Positions 23,685 to 36,981 of a DNA stretch of 64,000 bases are shown here, one piece after another. A model generated the notes under the pieces. The model had not been told where the DNA came from. It saw only the letters and a list, made by a program, of their open reading frames with translations, and ran no database searches. How positions within the stretch are numbered: position 1 is the first letter of the stretch; each line of letters starts with the position of its first letter. The stretch is from assembly GCF_037392515.1 (NCBI RefSeq), contig NC_090291.1, positions 12,022,001-12,086,000 on the forward strand. Reading direction: 5' to 3'. A program made the position numbers and the translations under genes. The DNA is from Haliotis asinina (taxonomy: Eukaryota; Mollusca; Gastropoda; Lepetellida; Haliotidae).

Positions 23685-23850
23685 CAGCAGAAAAATGGGT
23701 ACCCAATGGAATAAGCCATCAAGCGCCTAACAGGCAGCTTGGGTTAAGTTGGGGTAATAATAATCAGACTGATTGGGCGTTTCAAGCATGCATTGTGCAT
23801 GGAGCAATGCACATGATAAATGGATGATTATTATTATTATTATTAATTTG
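23685..23850 (+). repeat. Dispersed repeat E, copy 2, with ATT tail
   Basis: aaatgggtacccaatggaat, gcctaacaggcagcttgggt, gattgggcgtttcaagcatg, ending in an att array. Confidence 0.65.
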
Positions 23851-24184
23851 GCAAGCTTAAAGTAGACTATGTCAGAGTGACATGGATCATATTCTAGAAC
23901 AAATGCCGCAGTGCAATGTCATATGTTGGATGCTATGATCCTAACAAACTCAAAGAATCCACTGATTTTAGTTTGCAAAGACCATTGTTTGTTTTATGCA
24001 TTTTGAATGAAAACAAAACCTGGGACAAAATAAAAGGCTATTTGTTACAGCCATGTTTCTTTTTTAGAAGACCCACATGCATTTAATGCAGATTGTGTTC
24101 TCTAATTGAAGTCTAAAGTAATGTAAGTATTAACTAGAGTTTCAATGCAAACTAAAAACATAAATGTTCTAGTAATATATCAGT

Positions 24185-24198
24185 GTAACCATGGCAAC
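24185..24198. promoter_or_regulatory. RFX X-box-like site
   Basis: GTAACCATGGCAAC, fits the X-box consensus. A one-off variant (ATAACCATGGTAAC) lies 120 bp downstream at 24305. Confidence 0.45.
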
Positions 24199-24579
24199 AG
24201 AATTATGATACCTGGTAAAACAAATACATGATTATGGACAGCTAATGTTTATGATTTTAATCTTCCATTTCAATGGTAGCATCAAAACAATGAACAAATG
24301 CTACATAACCATGGTAACCAACTATGCTACACCATATCTATTGTTGGGTATCAACCTGCTTGAACTCAAACACGTAAACATGAACACACAAACACTGTAC
24401 AAATTTAGCTCTGATTATGTTCACAATTTGGGATGGGTAGGGTTGGTGGGTTAGTTAAGGGAAGATGTTTGGGGGAGTTGGTGTAAGCAGGTTGTGATAT
24501 GGGGTACGAGGGGAACAGAAATAGCTATACTTTTGTAATTCCTGGTCTTTAACACTGGATTTTAAAATTTTAAATTAAT

Positions 24580-24715
24580 TCTCTCTCTACTAGTAGGATC
24601 AGTGATTCTGCCAGTAGAGACTCTGATTGCAATCTCTCCTGGTAGAGACCCCGATCACAATCTCTACGATTGAATCAGAGATTCTACCAGATCGCAATCT
24701 CTACTCTGACATGTA
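24580..24715. repeat. Cluster of short inverted repeats
   Basis: Multiple gtagagatt/aatctctac and gattctacc-like elements alternate in both orientations, able to form small hairpins. Confidence 0.6.
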
Positions 24716-24718
24716 TAT

Positions 24719-24745
24719 ATGTATAGAGAGAGAGAGAGAGAGAGT
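24719..24745 (+). repeat. (GA)n microsatellite
   Basis: atatgtatagagagagagagagag run. Confidence 0.85.
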
Positions 24746-24918
24746 AGAAAATCATCAACGACTGCATTAGTTCAGTAGTTTGTATGAAAAAAATCCCATG
24801 GGTGTCTACAAGATCCCTAGGTGCTTATGGTCTGTGATGACCATTCTGAGTTCCAGGTATTACACTTAAACTGGCAACTCTATTTCTTCTCTACAAATCA
24901 CCGCCATTTCCGGCATCT

Positions 24919-25232
24919 TGGATATCTCATCACATGTCACATGATGATGTCACACGATGTCACATCGTGTGATGCCACACAATGTCACATCATGTGATGT
25001 CACATCATGTGACGTCACTTGATGACGTCACATCACGTGATGCCACATGATGATGTCACACGATGATGTCACATGATGATGTCACACGGTGTCACATCGT
25101 GTGATGCCACACAATGTCACATCATGTGATGTCACATCATGTGACGTCACTTGATGACGTCACATCACGTGATGCCACATGATGATGTCACACGATGATG
25201 TCACATGATGATGTCACACGATGATGTCACAT
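24919..25232. repeat. 132-bp higher-order satellite of gatgtcac-type units
   Basis: Short units of the type gatgatgtcacac are arranged in a larger unit of 132 bp. The TGACGTCA octamers at 25010 and 25023 recur at 25142 and 25155, and TCACGTGA at 25033 recurs at 25165. Confidence 0.9.
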
Positions 25233-25629
25233 CAAGTGTATGGGTGAAACGGTACGATTCAGTCCATGTCAGGTTGGTGTTTGACATATGATAATAATGC
25301 AGAAGTATGACAAGAGCCAAACCTAGATTTTGACGAAATCATTTAATTTCTAGACATTTTAGAAAAGGTTTTAAAAGGTTAATATAATGATAGTACGAAA
25401 ATCGAAAATACCGACATTTTGGATTGCACTATGGCATACAAAAATGAAGGCAAAATACCATTTCACCCCTAATAAAGTGTACTCTTATGCTCAAGTTGAA
25501 TAAGTGAACATCATGTTAATGCTATCTCCCTTATGCAGTTCCCTGGATGGTTCCCATACTTGACACTACATGTCAGTACCCACTATGATTCTGGGTAAAA
25601 TGTTGGTCTGCATCAATGAGTACACACAA

Positions 25630-25750
25630 ACGTCAGGCTTTGCGATCTTCAGTAGCGGATTGACACTTTTGTCTATCACTGGATCATCTGGTCCAGGATT
25701 GATTGTTATTGACCACAGTCATGTAGCTGGAAAATCAATTTGCTGGAATC
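25630..25750 (+). mobile_element. Family B repeat fragment
   Basis: ctatcactggatcatctggt and gtagctggaaaatcaatttg retain the central part only. Confidence 0.5.
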
Positions 25751-26265
25751 AGATTGCTGCAAAGCAGTCTTGGAAATTTACCAATTTTTACCAAGAGCTA
25801 ACATTTATTGCTTTCACTCACAGGAATATACTCAAGACATTTGAACCCATGACGGAAAGCTTGGTACTCAAGGGAAGCAACTCTTATCTGAAAAGTCCAT
25901 TGCTGTTTTTAACACAGGTACTGTTTGGTACCCAAAATAGTCAGAATCGGCATCTCGTTAACAAAGGCCTAACCTGAAAATGCAAATTCCTTATGCATGT
26001 TAGAACAAGCCTTTTAATCAAAATAATCTTGAATATACAACATTCAATACAATTTGCATAATCAGCATTAACAACATTGCAAAACACTGGAATTCAGGAA
26101 ACAAGAGGGATATATAGATGAAATGGACATGACACATCTTCATAATAACACTGGTTATTTTCAAGGAACCTGCCCTGATACCTGTACCCCGAATGACTCA
26201 AACCAATGACAGCTGCTTACAAACATCTGATTTTCAACTTCTTTTAAAGGGATAATGAAGCAATC

Positions 26266-26818
26266 ACAATGTTAACTTTACTATGCTAACAATGCTACCT
26301 TTGCTATGCTAACAATGTTAACTTTACTATGCTAACAATGTTAACTTTACTATGCTAACAATGTTAACTTTGCTATGCTAACAATGTTAACTTTGCTATG
26401 ATAACAATGTTGATTTTGCTATGCTAACAATGTTAACTTTGCTATGCTAACAATGTTAACTTTGCTATGATAACAATGTTGATTTTGCTATGATAACAAT
26501 GTTAACTTTGCTATGATAACAATGTTGATTTTGCTATGATAACAATGTTAACTTTACTATGATAACAATGTTGATTTTGCTATGATAACAATGTTAACTT
26601 TACTATGCTAACAATGTTAACTTTGCTATGCTAACAATGTTAACTTTACTATGATAACAATGTTGATTTTGCTATGCTAACAATGTTAACTTTGCTATGC
26701 TAACAATGTTAACTTTGCTATGATAACAATGTTGATTTTGCTATGATAACAATGTTAACTTTGCTATGATAACAATGTTGATTTTGCTATGTTAACATTG
26801 TTAACTTTGCTATGTTAA
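26266..26818 (+). repeat. 23-bp minisatellite, about 24 copies, two alternating variants
   Basis: The unit ctatgctaacaatgttaact plus tta or ttg alternates with a variant having tgataac and gttgatttt. Period 23 bp, so no frame stays open. Confidence 0.95.
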
Positions 26819-27394
26819 TAGACAAACATAGGAAGGACATTCTCACTGAAAAATTAGAAGTTTCAAATCTCAATAACAACCTTGATCAATATGGACATTT
26901 TCAGAAACCATCACCGAAAAAGCTAGAAGTCTTACGAAAGTATTCTCCTGATAATCTTTTGAATCATAATGTAGTTACCATGCACAACTGAAAGAAGTAT
27001 GGGAAATTCCAGAATTTTATCTTAAATCTCAGTCTTTCATCACACAAATAGAGCCATGACAGCTGGCCCCACAGAATGCAAGATGGTTCACACAGACCTT
27101 CTATTACAAGGAAAGGTAATCTTAAAAGTCTTTATTGATATATAAATGTACTGTGGTTATCAATAAAGCTCATATTCACTCTATAATTGTACCTGACACC
27201 ACATAGTGAACAACATCGTCTAACCATGCACAGTAGCACCATCATTAACAAGAGCAACACTGGGTATAAATATAGTTGGCTTTACTGAGTGGCTTTACAT
27301 TAATAGCATTGTTTCATACCAAAGAGTGTAAGCTTAATGGACAGTTCATACTTAATGGCTAGGGGGATGGGTGTTGTGACTGGTGGTGATTTGC

Positions 27395-27612
27395 ATATGC
27401 AATGTGACTGACACCCCTAAAAGTTCTGTACAAAGTAAATGACCCCCCTGCATGTCATGCACAAAATCAATGACCCCGCCTCCCCCCTCACATGTTTCTT
27501 AAGCATAATTTTAAAATAATTTTTATGAACAAACCTGATGAACCACATATGTATACAAAATTGATGATCCCCCTAAGTCCCCAGAACAAAATGAGTGCCC
27601 CCCATCCCATAA
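27395..27612 (-). repeat. Degenerate G-rich interspersed tandem repeat
   Basis: On the minus strand, blocks like GGGGTCATTGATTTTGT recur at irregular spacings of about 35-65 bp; strongly diverged. Confidence 0.5.
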
Positions 27613-28221
27613 AATCATCTTTACGAAAGCGTGAAATGTTGAAAACAGAGCCTCGGATTCAAATGTTACATTAAAAGAGGCAGGACATGGCAAGGGAGGT
27701 AACTCTGTAGTGCAACTTGTGTCACTTTAAAGGATAGGGTCACCTAGCCTGAAAAATCTATGGCTTAGTTTCAGCTTATTATATGACGTCAGCATTGCAA
27801 ACACCTGCTGCTTGAGAGTCCAGGATAGTCTGTTTTGCGACTGGACAGTCACTTTTAAAAAGTTACACACCTGGTGGTCTTGGACGAATCTGACTTTGAG
27901 TTACAATGACTAAAACCTCGACTGAAACAGATTTGAAAACACTAAGCAGTTTCCCTGCACTTATTTACCTTCTTATTATTTTTCTTAATTCTGGAATGGC
28001 AGAATGGCTAAAATGTTTGGGTTTTTTTTTTTGGAAGTGTTCTTTCACTAAAACAATTTGGTAGATTTGTAAGCATTCATTTGAAAGTTTCTAAAGACTT
28101 TCTCCTGCTCACACTTCTACATAAACATTTGGCATGGTCTGAACCGCCTCATGGATTAAAAAATAAGTTTCGGTCTTCTAAAAATTACAACAGTTTTTAA
28201 AAAAAAAAATGTTCAAGGAAT

Positions 28222-28375
28222 GAATGAGTGAGTATGGTTTTCCTGCTTTTAGCAATATTCCAGGAACATCAACACAACACCTGGGATGGGCTTGACACGA
28301 TGTACCCATTTTGGGAATTAAACTCGATATTAGGTGAGGTGAACAAACATTTACACTGTCCCACTGCCTCTTATA
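28222..28375 (-). mobile_element. Family A SINE, diverged
   Basis: Tail gagtgagtatggttttcctg, cttttagcaatattccagga, and a decayed head ending cccactgcctct. Confidence 0.7.
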
Positions 28376-28556
28376 TTTGATGATGTCATTGATGTATATT
28401 CTTCACTCGGGTAAACTGGAATTTTTTTTAACATTTAGACAAGTATCCACTGTCATATCTAAAGTGAATAACAGGTCCCCATTATAGAGAATGTTTCAAA
28501 ATCAGATAAAAAAATATGCAGCATCAAATAATTATCATTTCAAAACAAAACAGAAC

Positions 28557-28570
28557 GTAACCATGGTAAC
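28557..28570. promoter_or_regulatory. RFX X-box palindrome
   Basis: A second exact GTAACCATGGTAAC; the flanks differ from the other sites. Confidence 0.5.
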
Positions 28571-29873
28571 CAAATTTTCATCTCTGACATTAAAATAAAA
28601 TATAATGAAGATTTATATGAAATGTAAAAAAAAGATGGAAAACTCTCATTCTTCATCTGCATTTAGATTATAATGGAACAGATATGACTACGTTCTGTTG
28701 TGCAGAACAAAAGGTTAACAATTTATCTCTGTTGTCATGGTTACCACAAAACAGCTTTACAAAAAAAAGCTTTCTGTCCTCTGTACTTGATATTTGTGAT
28801 ATGGAACAATTCTCATTACAAAACCCAAAACATGTCAGGATCGATTTAGAGACAGGTACACAATACTGAGTACATATTGATAATTCCCTTCCTACAACAT
28901 ATGAGGAAAACATTGATAATGTTTATATAATATTCAACATCCTGGTGAAGAATAATGTATTGACTTTTGAATAACTTGACTACATCTTCCAGCACTGAGG
29001 AAGCATATTGATAATGTCAAAGAGTCAAACTGTATTACTTCCTGTTGATTGTATTTTTCATAAACAATTAAGCCCAAAACTCAGCCAGACATTGGGCAGG
29101 GTACTTCAAAAATTACCAGCCCAAAATGGATTTAACCAGACCAGACAATCCAATGAATATTACTAAGAAGTATGGAACTTGTTATATAAAGTTTTTACCA
29201 AACCATCGGGCTGGATAACAGTAAATTTGAACCATCTGTCAGAAATCTAGGTCACTTCAGGCGCTCCGACAAGCCTTATTTCATAAACTGCCTCTCTACA
29301 TTCCTGTATTAGTGATGTTTTAGAAGAGATCCTCATGTCCTTGACTACAACGCTTGACATCATTAAAAGGATCTATACTGAAACAACAAAGAAACTGTTA
29401 TGGACAAATTGCTACTGTTCATCCTTTCAACTTACAAAAAATGGTGGCACAATTATTATAGTTGTTTTGTACCTCTGACAGACAATTGATCACCTTACAA
29501 AACTCTGAAAGTTGACAAGATAATGTCATCAAACTGATGACACCAACAGATACATTTATCAATTCAACACAACCTACATAAAGGGCATGACATAATCACT
29601 GGGAGCACAGCAGGTGTTTCTAATGTACCAATGTAATATTATGTCATAATGATTAATATATAATATATTATATCATAGCATTAATGACGTTTCCCTCAGG
29701 CATGTGATACATATGGAGGGTATTCCCCACATCCTTGAACCATTTTTTCATGACCCGCCTAATATGACAAAAAATTATTTTTCTTACTTTCTTAAGAAAA
29801 TATTAAATTCTTCATGATCTTGCATTTGTTCAGTATTTTTATGACATTCATGCACCATTTGTATTCATGAGCG

Positions 29874-29936
29874 TATCATCATCATCGTCATCATCGTCGT
29901 CGCCATCGTCGTCATCATCATCATCATCATCATCAT
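29874..29936 (+). repeat. (ATC/GTC)n microsatellite
   Basis: catcatcgtcatcatcgtcg type imperfect triplets, ending in pure catcat. Confidence 0.92.
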
Positions 29937-30604
29937 GCAATGAAAAAATCTCCGAGGGCATAACTTCAGCCTACGTGAAATCTACTCTGAAATAACAGAT
30001 TTAGCGGCTGAGACAAAAGTCAAATCTATTTTACCCCTCTTGTTATTCCTCACCTTATATCATACGTTCCTGATAATCAAGCACCAAGTATAAAATAACA
30101 TTATATGTTGACAAGCAAGACGTTTTATTGCAGGTGTTAGTGAGCCCTCTGTTGTCAAAGCGAGTTGTTAAGTCTAAAAATCAATTGCTTTATGGATTCC
30201 AAAATTCTATTCACAGAGACAGGGAATTTAAAGTGAACTCATTCTTAAACATGAACCTATCACAGTATGCAATAAGATACTGTTATCTTGAACACTGATT
30301 TCAGCATTCTGCATTAAAATACTGTAAAATTTGAATAAAACGGACTCAAAGAGTCCACTAATTTCACTTTGTTACAACTGTGGTTTTTACCCATATTTTG
30401 ACTAACATATACTGCATGCAGGACCAACAAGCAATTGTTACATTGTTCAGTCCATTTTAAGTGCACTCTTTATAAAGATAGTTCTCTATAATTAATTGAT
30501 GCAGGTTAAAAACCCCCCGTATGATACTGCTTTTATTTTGTGGATAAAGAATACGTCCAGGATTCCATTAGTGGTCCTCATAATTTGGAAGCCTGACATC
30601 CTGC

Positions 30605-30800
30605 GTGAGTTCAGTTATACGCCGCACTCAGCAATATTCCATATATATGGCAGCAGTTTGTAAATAATCAAGTCTGGACTAGACAACCCAGTGACGAAAA
30701 AAATCAGTCTTGATCTCGCAAATGGGATACGATGACATGTGGTCAACCCAGTTAGGAAGTCTGACCACCGATCCCTTTAGATGCCTCTCACTACAAACAT
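30605..30800 (-). mobile_element. Family B repeat
   Basis: gagttcagttatacgccgca, tttgtaaataatcaagtctg, gatgacatgtggtcaaccca; ends near cctctcactacaaacatgg. Confidence 0.78.
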
Positions 30801-31239
30801 GGTTCATTTAAGATCAGTTTTATCAAGTATAGTATACGGTTACCATTGATGAAGTATGGTATATAGTTAGTGACAATATCATCTATAACCCTGTATGATT
30901 TAGCATGAAGTCTTTAAGTCCTTCAAACCTCCTTTAAGTCCTTCGAACCTGCATGACAATACATTATAAAAGCAGTAATTAGTCTGAATCATATTTTCTG
31001 TCTCCAGCTCCACATCATTATAAACAATAGTAAATAAATTGAAAGAGATCCTAATCAATTTATGTCAGAAAAAACTGATCTCTTTCAAGACCTCAAACAA
31101 TCCTCCTTTTCACCAATCAGTTGCCATGGTATCAAAGAAAATGATTTTTCGTTTACCAACCCCAAAATATTTTTGAATAATTTGTCATGTGCTTTACGGA
31201 TATTTTTTTACCTATTTAGCAGATGCAGTTGAGACACAA

Positions 31240-31460
31240 TTTTGTTTAATGGACATGATGATCCATATGACCGAGATCTTTTACGGATAAATCTTTTAAT
31301 TCTTTGACACATAATATTTCAGGTCAGGTCACCAGATGAAGGGGTCTGAAATGACCCTGAAACATATGTCAAAGAACTAAAACAAGATTCATCAATAAAA
31401 AATATTGGTCATACATACAATTTGTAAATGCCACTAAACGACATGATCATCCATGTTAGT
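31240..31460. mobile_element. Foldback-like element
   Basis: Left-arm blocks gacatgatgatccatatgac, ttaattctttgacacat and tatttcagg have inverted counterparts cctgaaacatatgtcaaaga and catgatcatccatg on the right. Confidence 0.5.
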
Positions 31461-31924
31461 ATCAATGGAAGCAATGTTGGTAACACATGACTTGTCTGGA
31501 TTAATGAGGGTTAACTGTTTCCAAGTCCAGACGTTGAACACACTTTGGCCGTTACACTTAGCACCCTTACTGACTTAGATCTTGTGACGAGGATACACTG
31601 ACGACCAGATTCCTAGATGACTGTGTCATATGATTTGATGTCACCTTGACAAATATCTAGCCATTTTTGTCAATCAAAGACATCAAAACCTGATGTAAGC
31701 ATGGTAACCAATTGATAAGCGGCTAGCGTATACATTAAACCTTTTCTACACTATTTATCGAGGTTTTGTTGTATTCAAACAAATTCAGGTAAGTCTGCAA
31801 GTCCAAGACAACTAATTTGAGAAGACAAGTAAAGATTCGATATAAGTAGTCTCCACTGACGCTAAGCGTTTAGGGGCTAGGACATTGAACTAACTGTAAA
31901 TATTCTACACATCAATCATGTATA

Positions 31925-32096
31925 AGTGAGTGAGTTTACTTTTACTCCGCTTTTAGCAATATTCCAGCAACATATAATGGCATGGGTCACCAGAAATGGG
32001 CTTCACGCATTGTACCCATGTGGGGAATTGAACCTGGGTCTTTGGTGTGACGAGTGAACACTTTAACTGTATGGCTACCCCACTGCCTCTTTCGAG
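31925..32096 (-). mobile_element. Family A tRNA-derived SINE
   Basis: gagtgagtttacttttactc tail, gggcttcacgcattgtaccc body, ggctaccccactgcctc head. The B box is one base from consensus. Confidence 0.82.
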
Positions 32097-34424
32097 CAGG
32101 ACTACTTGGACCAGTGAAATACACACTGCAAACTTAAAATAAGTAAAAGTCTTAGGATGTTCATAAGTGCATGGTATCAAAATTATTGGTTCTCTAATTT
32201 AATTTCCAGACTAATTTTACTTCTTGTCTTACAGATCCATCGGTCATAGTTTTTCAAGAATACGAAAAAATAATAAAATATACTTTTCCTGCTTGAAAAA
32301 TAAAATCTTAAAAGTTTTTACTGGCCAAAAATGTACCCTTTTTAAGACTGCTTTCAGCCAACATACACTTCATATATTTGCCAAAAGTAAAATACTTTTA
32401 GTATCTGAAAGGCATATTACTATGACTTGTGATTTTTCCTCTAGTCTTTAAGCTTTCTGAGGGCAGAAATTCGTAAAACAAGCATTAAAATTGGCGTGGC
32501 CTAATATACATTTTTATGATATTATTGAACTGACAGTGACAGAGTCTGTTAAGTCTCCCAATCAGAAGCAGGCTTCCGTCAAAGGTGAAGATGCCGATCA
32601 TAGGTACGTAATAGTGATTAGTGCATGTTGCATAGTAAGAGCAAAGCAGTACATAGCTATCATATTGCAGCTGGTTTCACATGGACTTATGTTTGTTATA
32701 ATACCACCATTGTGAATAAATCTGATATAATGATTTAACATCAAACACAAATACAGGGGAAAAAGTGACTCAGTGTTCGCATTAACAAAGAAACCTGGGT
32801 TTTTCAAGCTAAAAATTAATAAAAACAGGCAAAAAATGTTTGGCGTGTATTTTTTTGGATGTGAGATTCTGATTTATTTAATTTTGAGAAGTAACTCAAA
32901 ACAGCAAAATATTAAAACAAAACAATAAATTTTGAAATGATTCGGGATTGCAATGAAAATTTTATGTGCAAAAGATCTGGACTACATATTTATACTCGCA
33001 CAAAATCTAATGCGAACACCGGTGAATTGTAACATCATCAATACTAACAGGAAAACTATGAACGTAACATGAAGATATGAAAATAGACAGCTCTGATCTA
33101 CATCTATATTACTTGGTGTTTGTCTGGATTACAACACGCATAAAGTACAAACACCTTCAAAATATAACTTGAAAAAAAAGTCGTTTTTGAACTAATTATT
33201 CATTTTCTTAAATATGGAAATTATTATTATCAAAACCATGTCTAAAGATAGTAAAAGTGAAGAAATAAAATAAAATAGTTAAGGTGATAAAATTTTCAAG
33301 CAAATTTGAACACATATATATTGATGTCGTCTTTGCCTGTAAGATTACAAATTAAACTTCAAAATTATTTGGGTCTGCACTCATATAATTTCAAGTATGT
33401 ATTATAATAATTAATAACATATGAACATAAAAATTTACCTATACAAATAAGCCATAATGTTCAACATCTTTACTCAAATATCCTTTGTTTTTTTCATCAT
33501 GGACCACCTTGAGAGTGAAAAAACAATGCAGCCAGACAAAGTCCACGGCACCCCATGATTTGTCCATATTGGCACCCCATGATTTGTGACTTGGGTTTAG
33601 TTACCTTTCCAGAATGAATTTTTTTTCGAAAAACCTGCTCCATAGATAAGGTATTAACATCTGAAATGGGCTGACAACTTTAATGGTTTGATAGCAAAAT
33701 TTTGAGACCATTTCACACTCTTGCAGGATGTCATTTTCTATGAGCCATAAGTAGATATCTCACAGCATCTGTCCTTTACAATCTGGACAAAATAATTTCA
33801 ATTTTCTACTAGATTCATTCAATGATGTGACATATATCACAAAAAAATATAACAATGCCATTTTTTTTAGCCTTGCAGCTGTCACACACTGACTGACTGA
33901 TAATCAATAATATGATTTCCCCAGAATATTTACAGATTTTGAGTCCTCTGATAAGATGCAATGAAAAAACTCATTTAAAAATACAAATAAAAACGTTAAT
34001 TGAGACCCTGTTATATCCTCACTTTGGATGAACAAATCTTAGACAATTGTGAGATTTCCTTTCTTGCACAGAGCTGCAAGCTGCAATGTGCTGATATGGT
34101 TACAACTAATTATGTTGACAGCGAAGAGGACTTCTGTTGAATGTTTACAGGAATTACAGGATTTTGTAAACGACAGGGTAGATTTGTAGCATTTGTAAGA
34201 ATTATATAAATTTGAGACAACTGATATCTCACATATTTTTAATTGCTTTATTTGTTTATAGATTATTTAATCTGACACAATAGCCTTACCGTGATTCAGG
34301 TTGATCAGTTGTCATGCTTCTATCTATAACTCTCTACTTTACTGATGAACAACATTTACAACAATAACAACAATTCTGTGTCAAAAATAATCATCTCAAG
34401 CAAAAAAGCAAAAATAAACTCCCA
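32097..34424. other. Non-coding AT-rich stretch
   Basis: Over 2 kb almost free of the common repeats, very AT-rich, with only short overlapping frames. Nothing recognised. Confidence 0.5.
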
Positions 34425-34580
34425 TGAATTGTTGTTTAATGCCGCACCCAGCAATGTTCCAACTTACTGGGTCTGGACCAGACATCCAGTGATCAAAATC
34501 ATGAACATTGATCTATGCAATTGGAATAAGATGACATTTGTCAACCAAGCCAAGTCTAATCCCATTTGTGGCTTCTTGAA
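34425..34580 (-). mobile_element. Family B repeat
   Basis: tgttgtttaatgccgcaccc, acatccagtgatcaaaatca, ggaataagatgacatttgtc. Confidence 0.72.
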
Positions 34581-34667
34581 CTAATTCATGATGCATGAAG
34601 TCACATTAAAAACTCATCACATTTGAAGATTCTTAAGCACCTGCCATTGTATTAGCATTGTATTAAC

Positions 34668-34860
34668 ACTGGTGTTTAACACTGCAGTCAACAGTATTCC
34701 AGCTGTATGTTGGCTTTTGAAAAATAGTCTGGATCAGACAATCCAGTGATCGATATGGTGAACAATAACCATATTATCAGGATATATAGTGACACATAAT
34801 CAAACTCATGGAGCCTGACCGCTGGGATCATTTGGTGGCCTGTCACAAGTATAGTCCATT
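34668..34860 (-). mobile_element. Family B repeat, second copy in tandem order
   Basis: ggtgtttaacactgcagtca, gtctggatcagacaatccag, gagcctgaccgctgggatca. About 90 bp from the preceding copy, same orientation. Confidence 0.65.
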
Positions 34861-36694
34861 TGGCTCAAAAGTGGACGGTCACACTGAGACATGGATGTTC
34901 CTCTCTATGCACTTCTCCCTTGTAACAAATAATGGACTATGTGAAAACTGTTATGATAGTTTGTTAAACAACTTCTTATATTAGGACATAAATCTTGCAA
35001 AAATCATGGAGTTGGTCTGATGCTTTGCTTAGGATCAGCGTTTCATTGGGTATTATATTTTGACTAGTTTTCAAGTTACGCTGCAATTCATCAGTCTGCT
35101 TTTGAATCAAATGGACTATAGCAGAGGTAGCTGGGGACATAATTTTACTTTGAATCTTGACATGACTGAACTGTGGACATATGAATCCGGGGATTCCTCA
35201 GTTCAGTAAAATTAATAAACATATTTGTGAAAACAATTACTAACGATGGATTTCCTCTTTTCTAAGCTACCATTAAATATCACAGCATGAATATCTGCAG
35301 TTTAACATTTTTACTTCGACCAGGGACACAACTAGTTGCTTATTACAAGTGTACTTTCTTGACAACTTGTCTTGCTACAGATGATCAGAAGCACATTTTA
35401 AGGCTTTGAACCTTAATAACAAACAAAGGGATTCCAGGGCTCGATTAAAGAAACTTGATTTACCAGGTGGAGCACCAGATGAAGGTTGCCATGACAACAA
35501 AGAAGGATGAGGCAAAACCAAGAGGCACCCTGGTTCTATACTGTTATCAAAGTAGACGTATGAACTTGTCTTGATAAACAGAATGTTAGTGATTTATATG
35601 CTGATGACCTTAGTAGGTACCAACTGACATGGACCCCGTCATAAAAGTAAAGATTCTTGTTACATGGGAAACAGGAAATGAGTGTGTTTAGTTTTACACT
35701 GCTTTTAGCAATGTTGAAGCAATATGATGGAGGGAGACACAAGAAATGGGCTTCACACCATTCAGCTGGAAAATCAAAATATAACAACAGTGATCAATCT
35801 GTGATAGATGAAGCTATAGTAGATTACATGATCTTGACATAATGCCCAAGACAGCTTGAAGAATTACACACAACATGAATTAGTGATGTACAATGGTAAA
35901 CACAGCTTTGAGGTGTTGAAGGTGTTCAAGATTGATAATGTGTGGATAAGTATTGGGTTTGTCAGGTCACAAACATTTTTGAAATTTTGGTAACATTTTT
36001 GCCTGTATCCCCTGAAATTTTAACACTGATGGAAATATATAAAAGTGACTTTGTGTATACACACATTAAATGATAAAGTTAGAGTTAGCCTTGCAAAATG
36101 AAAATAAAGCGAGGATATGGATGGAAGTGTTTCCATATTTTTTAAACATGCACTTGGTGCACAAAAACATATATGGGGTTTCATTTATTAATAATAATTT
36201 GCTTTGACACCTGTCCTCATCAACTTTAATCGAGCCCTGTATTCGGAATCACTAGCATGCACACTGCTAATGAGCTAAGATACAGCACCACAATAAAATA
36301 TTTTTAACTTTTGAATTCCATGCTTTTAGCATCCACACAAAACTTAATTATTATGCAGTCCTTGAACTCTTGATGGAGATGTGAGTATGATGAAATGTCA
36401 AGGCCACCTACAAAGGTCAAGGTCACTGGAGAGTCCCAAAGCCTTGCATACTCTGAGAGGTACGTTGTGGAGGGATACCTACAAGGGAACAACACATCAT
36501 GAGAATCTGTGACACTGGTATTTGTATAAATTTATACAAACCTGTAGAGGTAATGAATTCTTTGAAGAATATTCTCCTTGGGGTACATATAAGCATTTTT
36601 ATGTCCATTAAAAATCCCTAAGAGAGTTGGAACTATTTTGACAACAAAATATTTACAAAAAAACCCAACTCATTTTTGTCTTGTGGGACCACCT
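34861..36694. other. Non-coding, no gene recognised
   Basis: Contains one SINE tail fragment at 35674; otherwise unremarkable AT-rich sequence. Confidence 0.5.
35674..35775 (-). mobile_element. Family A SINE tail fragment
   Basis: gtgtttagttttacactgct, tagcaatgttgaagcaatatg and agaaatgggcttcacacc; the tRNA head is missing. Confidence 0.65.
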
Positions 36695-36852
36695 TTACAG
36701 GCAACATATGTCATATTTGGGATTTCACTTTCTTAGTAAAGTATAAACTCTAGTGCTTTTTTGGTAGAGTCCCATTCGAACCTGCACCCTCAAAGTCAGG
36801 CACCTAATCGCCAGCACACAAAGTCAGCCGCCTAGGCCGCTCAGCCACCATG
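36695..36852 (-). mobile_element. Leucine-tRNA-like SINE
   Basis: On the minus strand GGTGGCTGAGCGGCCTAGGC opens an A-box-bearing tRNA-like head of about 80 bp that ends in B box GGTTCGAATGG (36772-36782). A body containing gtgaaatcccaaatatgac follows. A related body occurs at 43995-44080. Confidence 0.6.
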
Positions 36853-36913
36853 ACTTCCACAAAAATGAAAGTCGGACAACTGGTAGTCTAGACTGCGTAC
36901 TTTGTGTACCCCT

Positions 36914-36981
36914 CTGATGAGTGTAAATTGGCACTGACTGTGTAATCATAGCTTTTGGCCATGCCAATTTACACTCATCAG
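36914..36981. other. Perfect 20-bp inverted repeat (hairpin)
   Basis: ctgatgagtgtaaattggca at 36914-36933 and its exact complement at 36962-36981, separated by 28 bp. Confidence 0.85.

Larger units (their letters stand above)
26819..29873. other. Non-coding, no gene recognised
   Basis: Low-GC sequence containing one SINE, one X-box and a degenerate G-rich repeat. No frame above 85 codons. Confidence 0.5.

Noticed and set aside
25570-25977. 135-codon frame on the plus strand
   Set aside because: Overlaps a decayed family B repeat and has no coherent domain, splice or promoter context.
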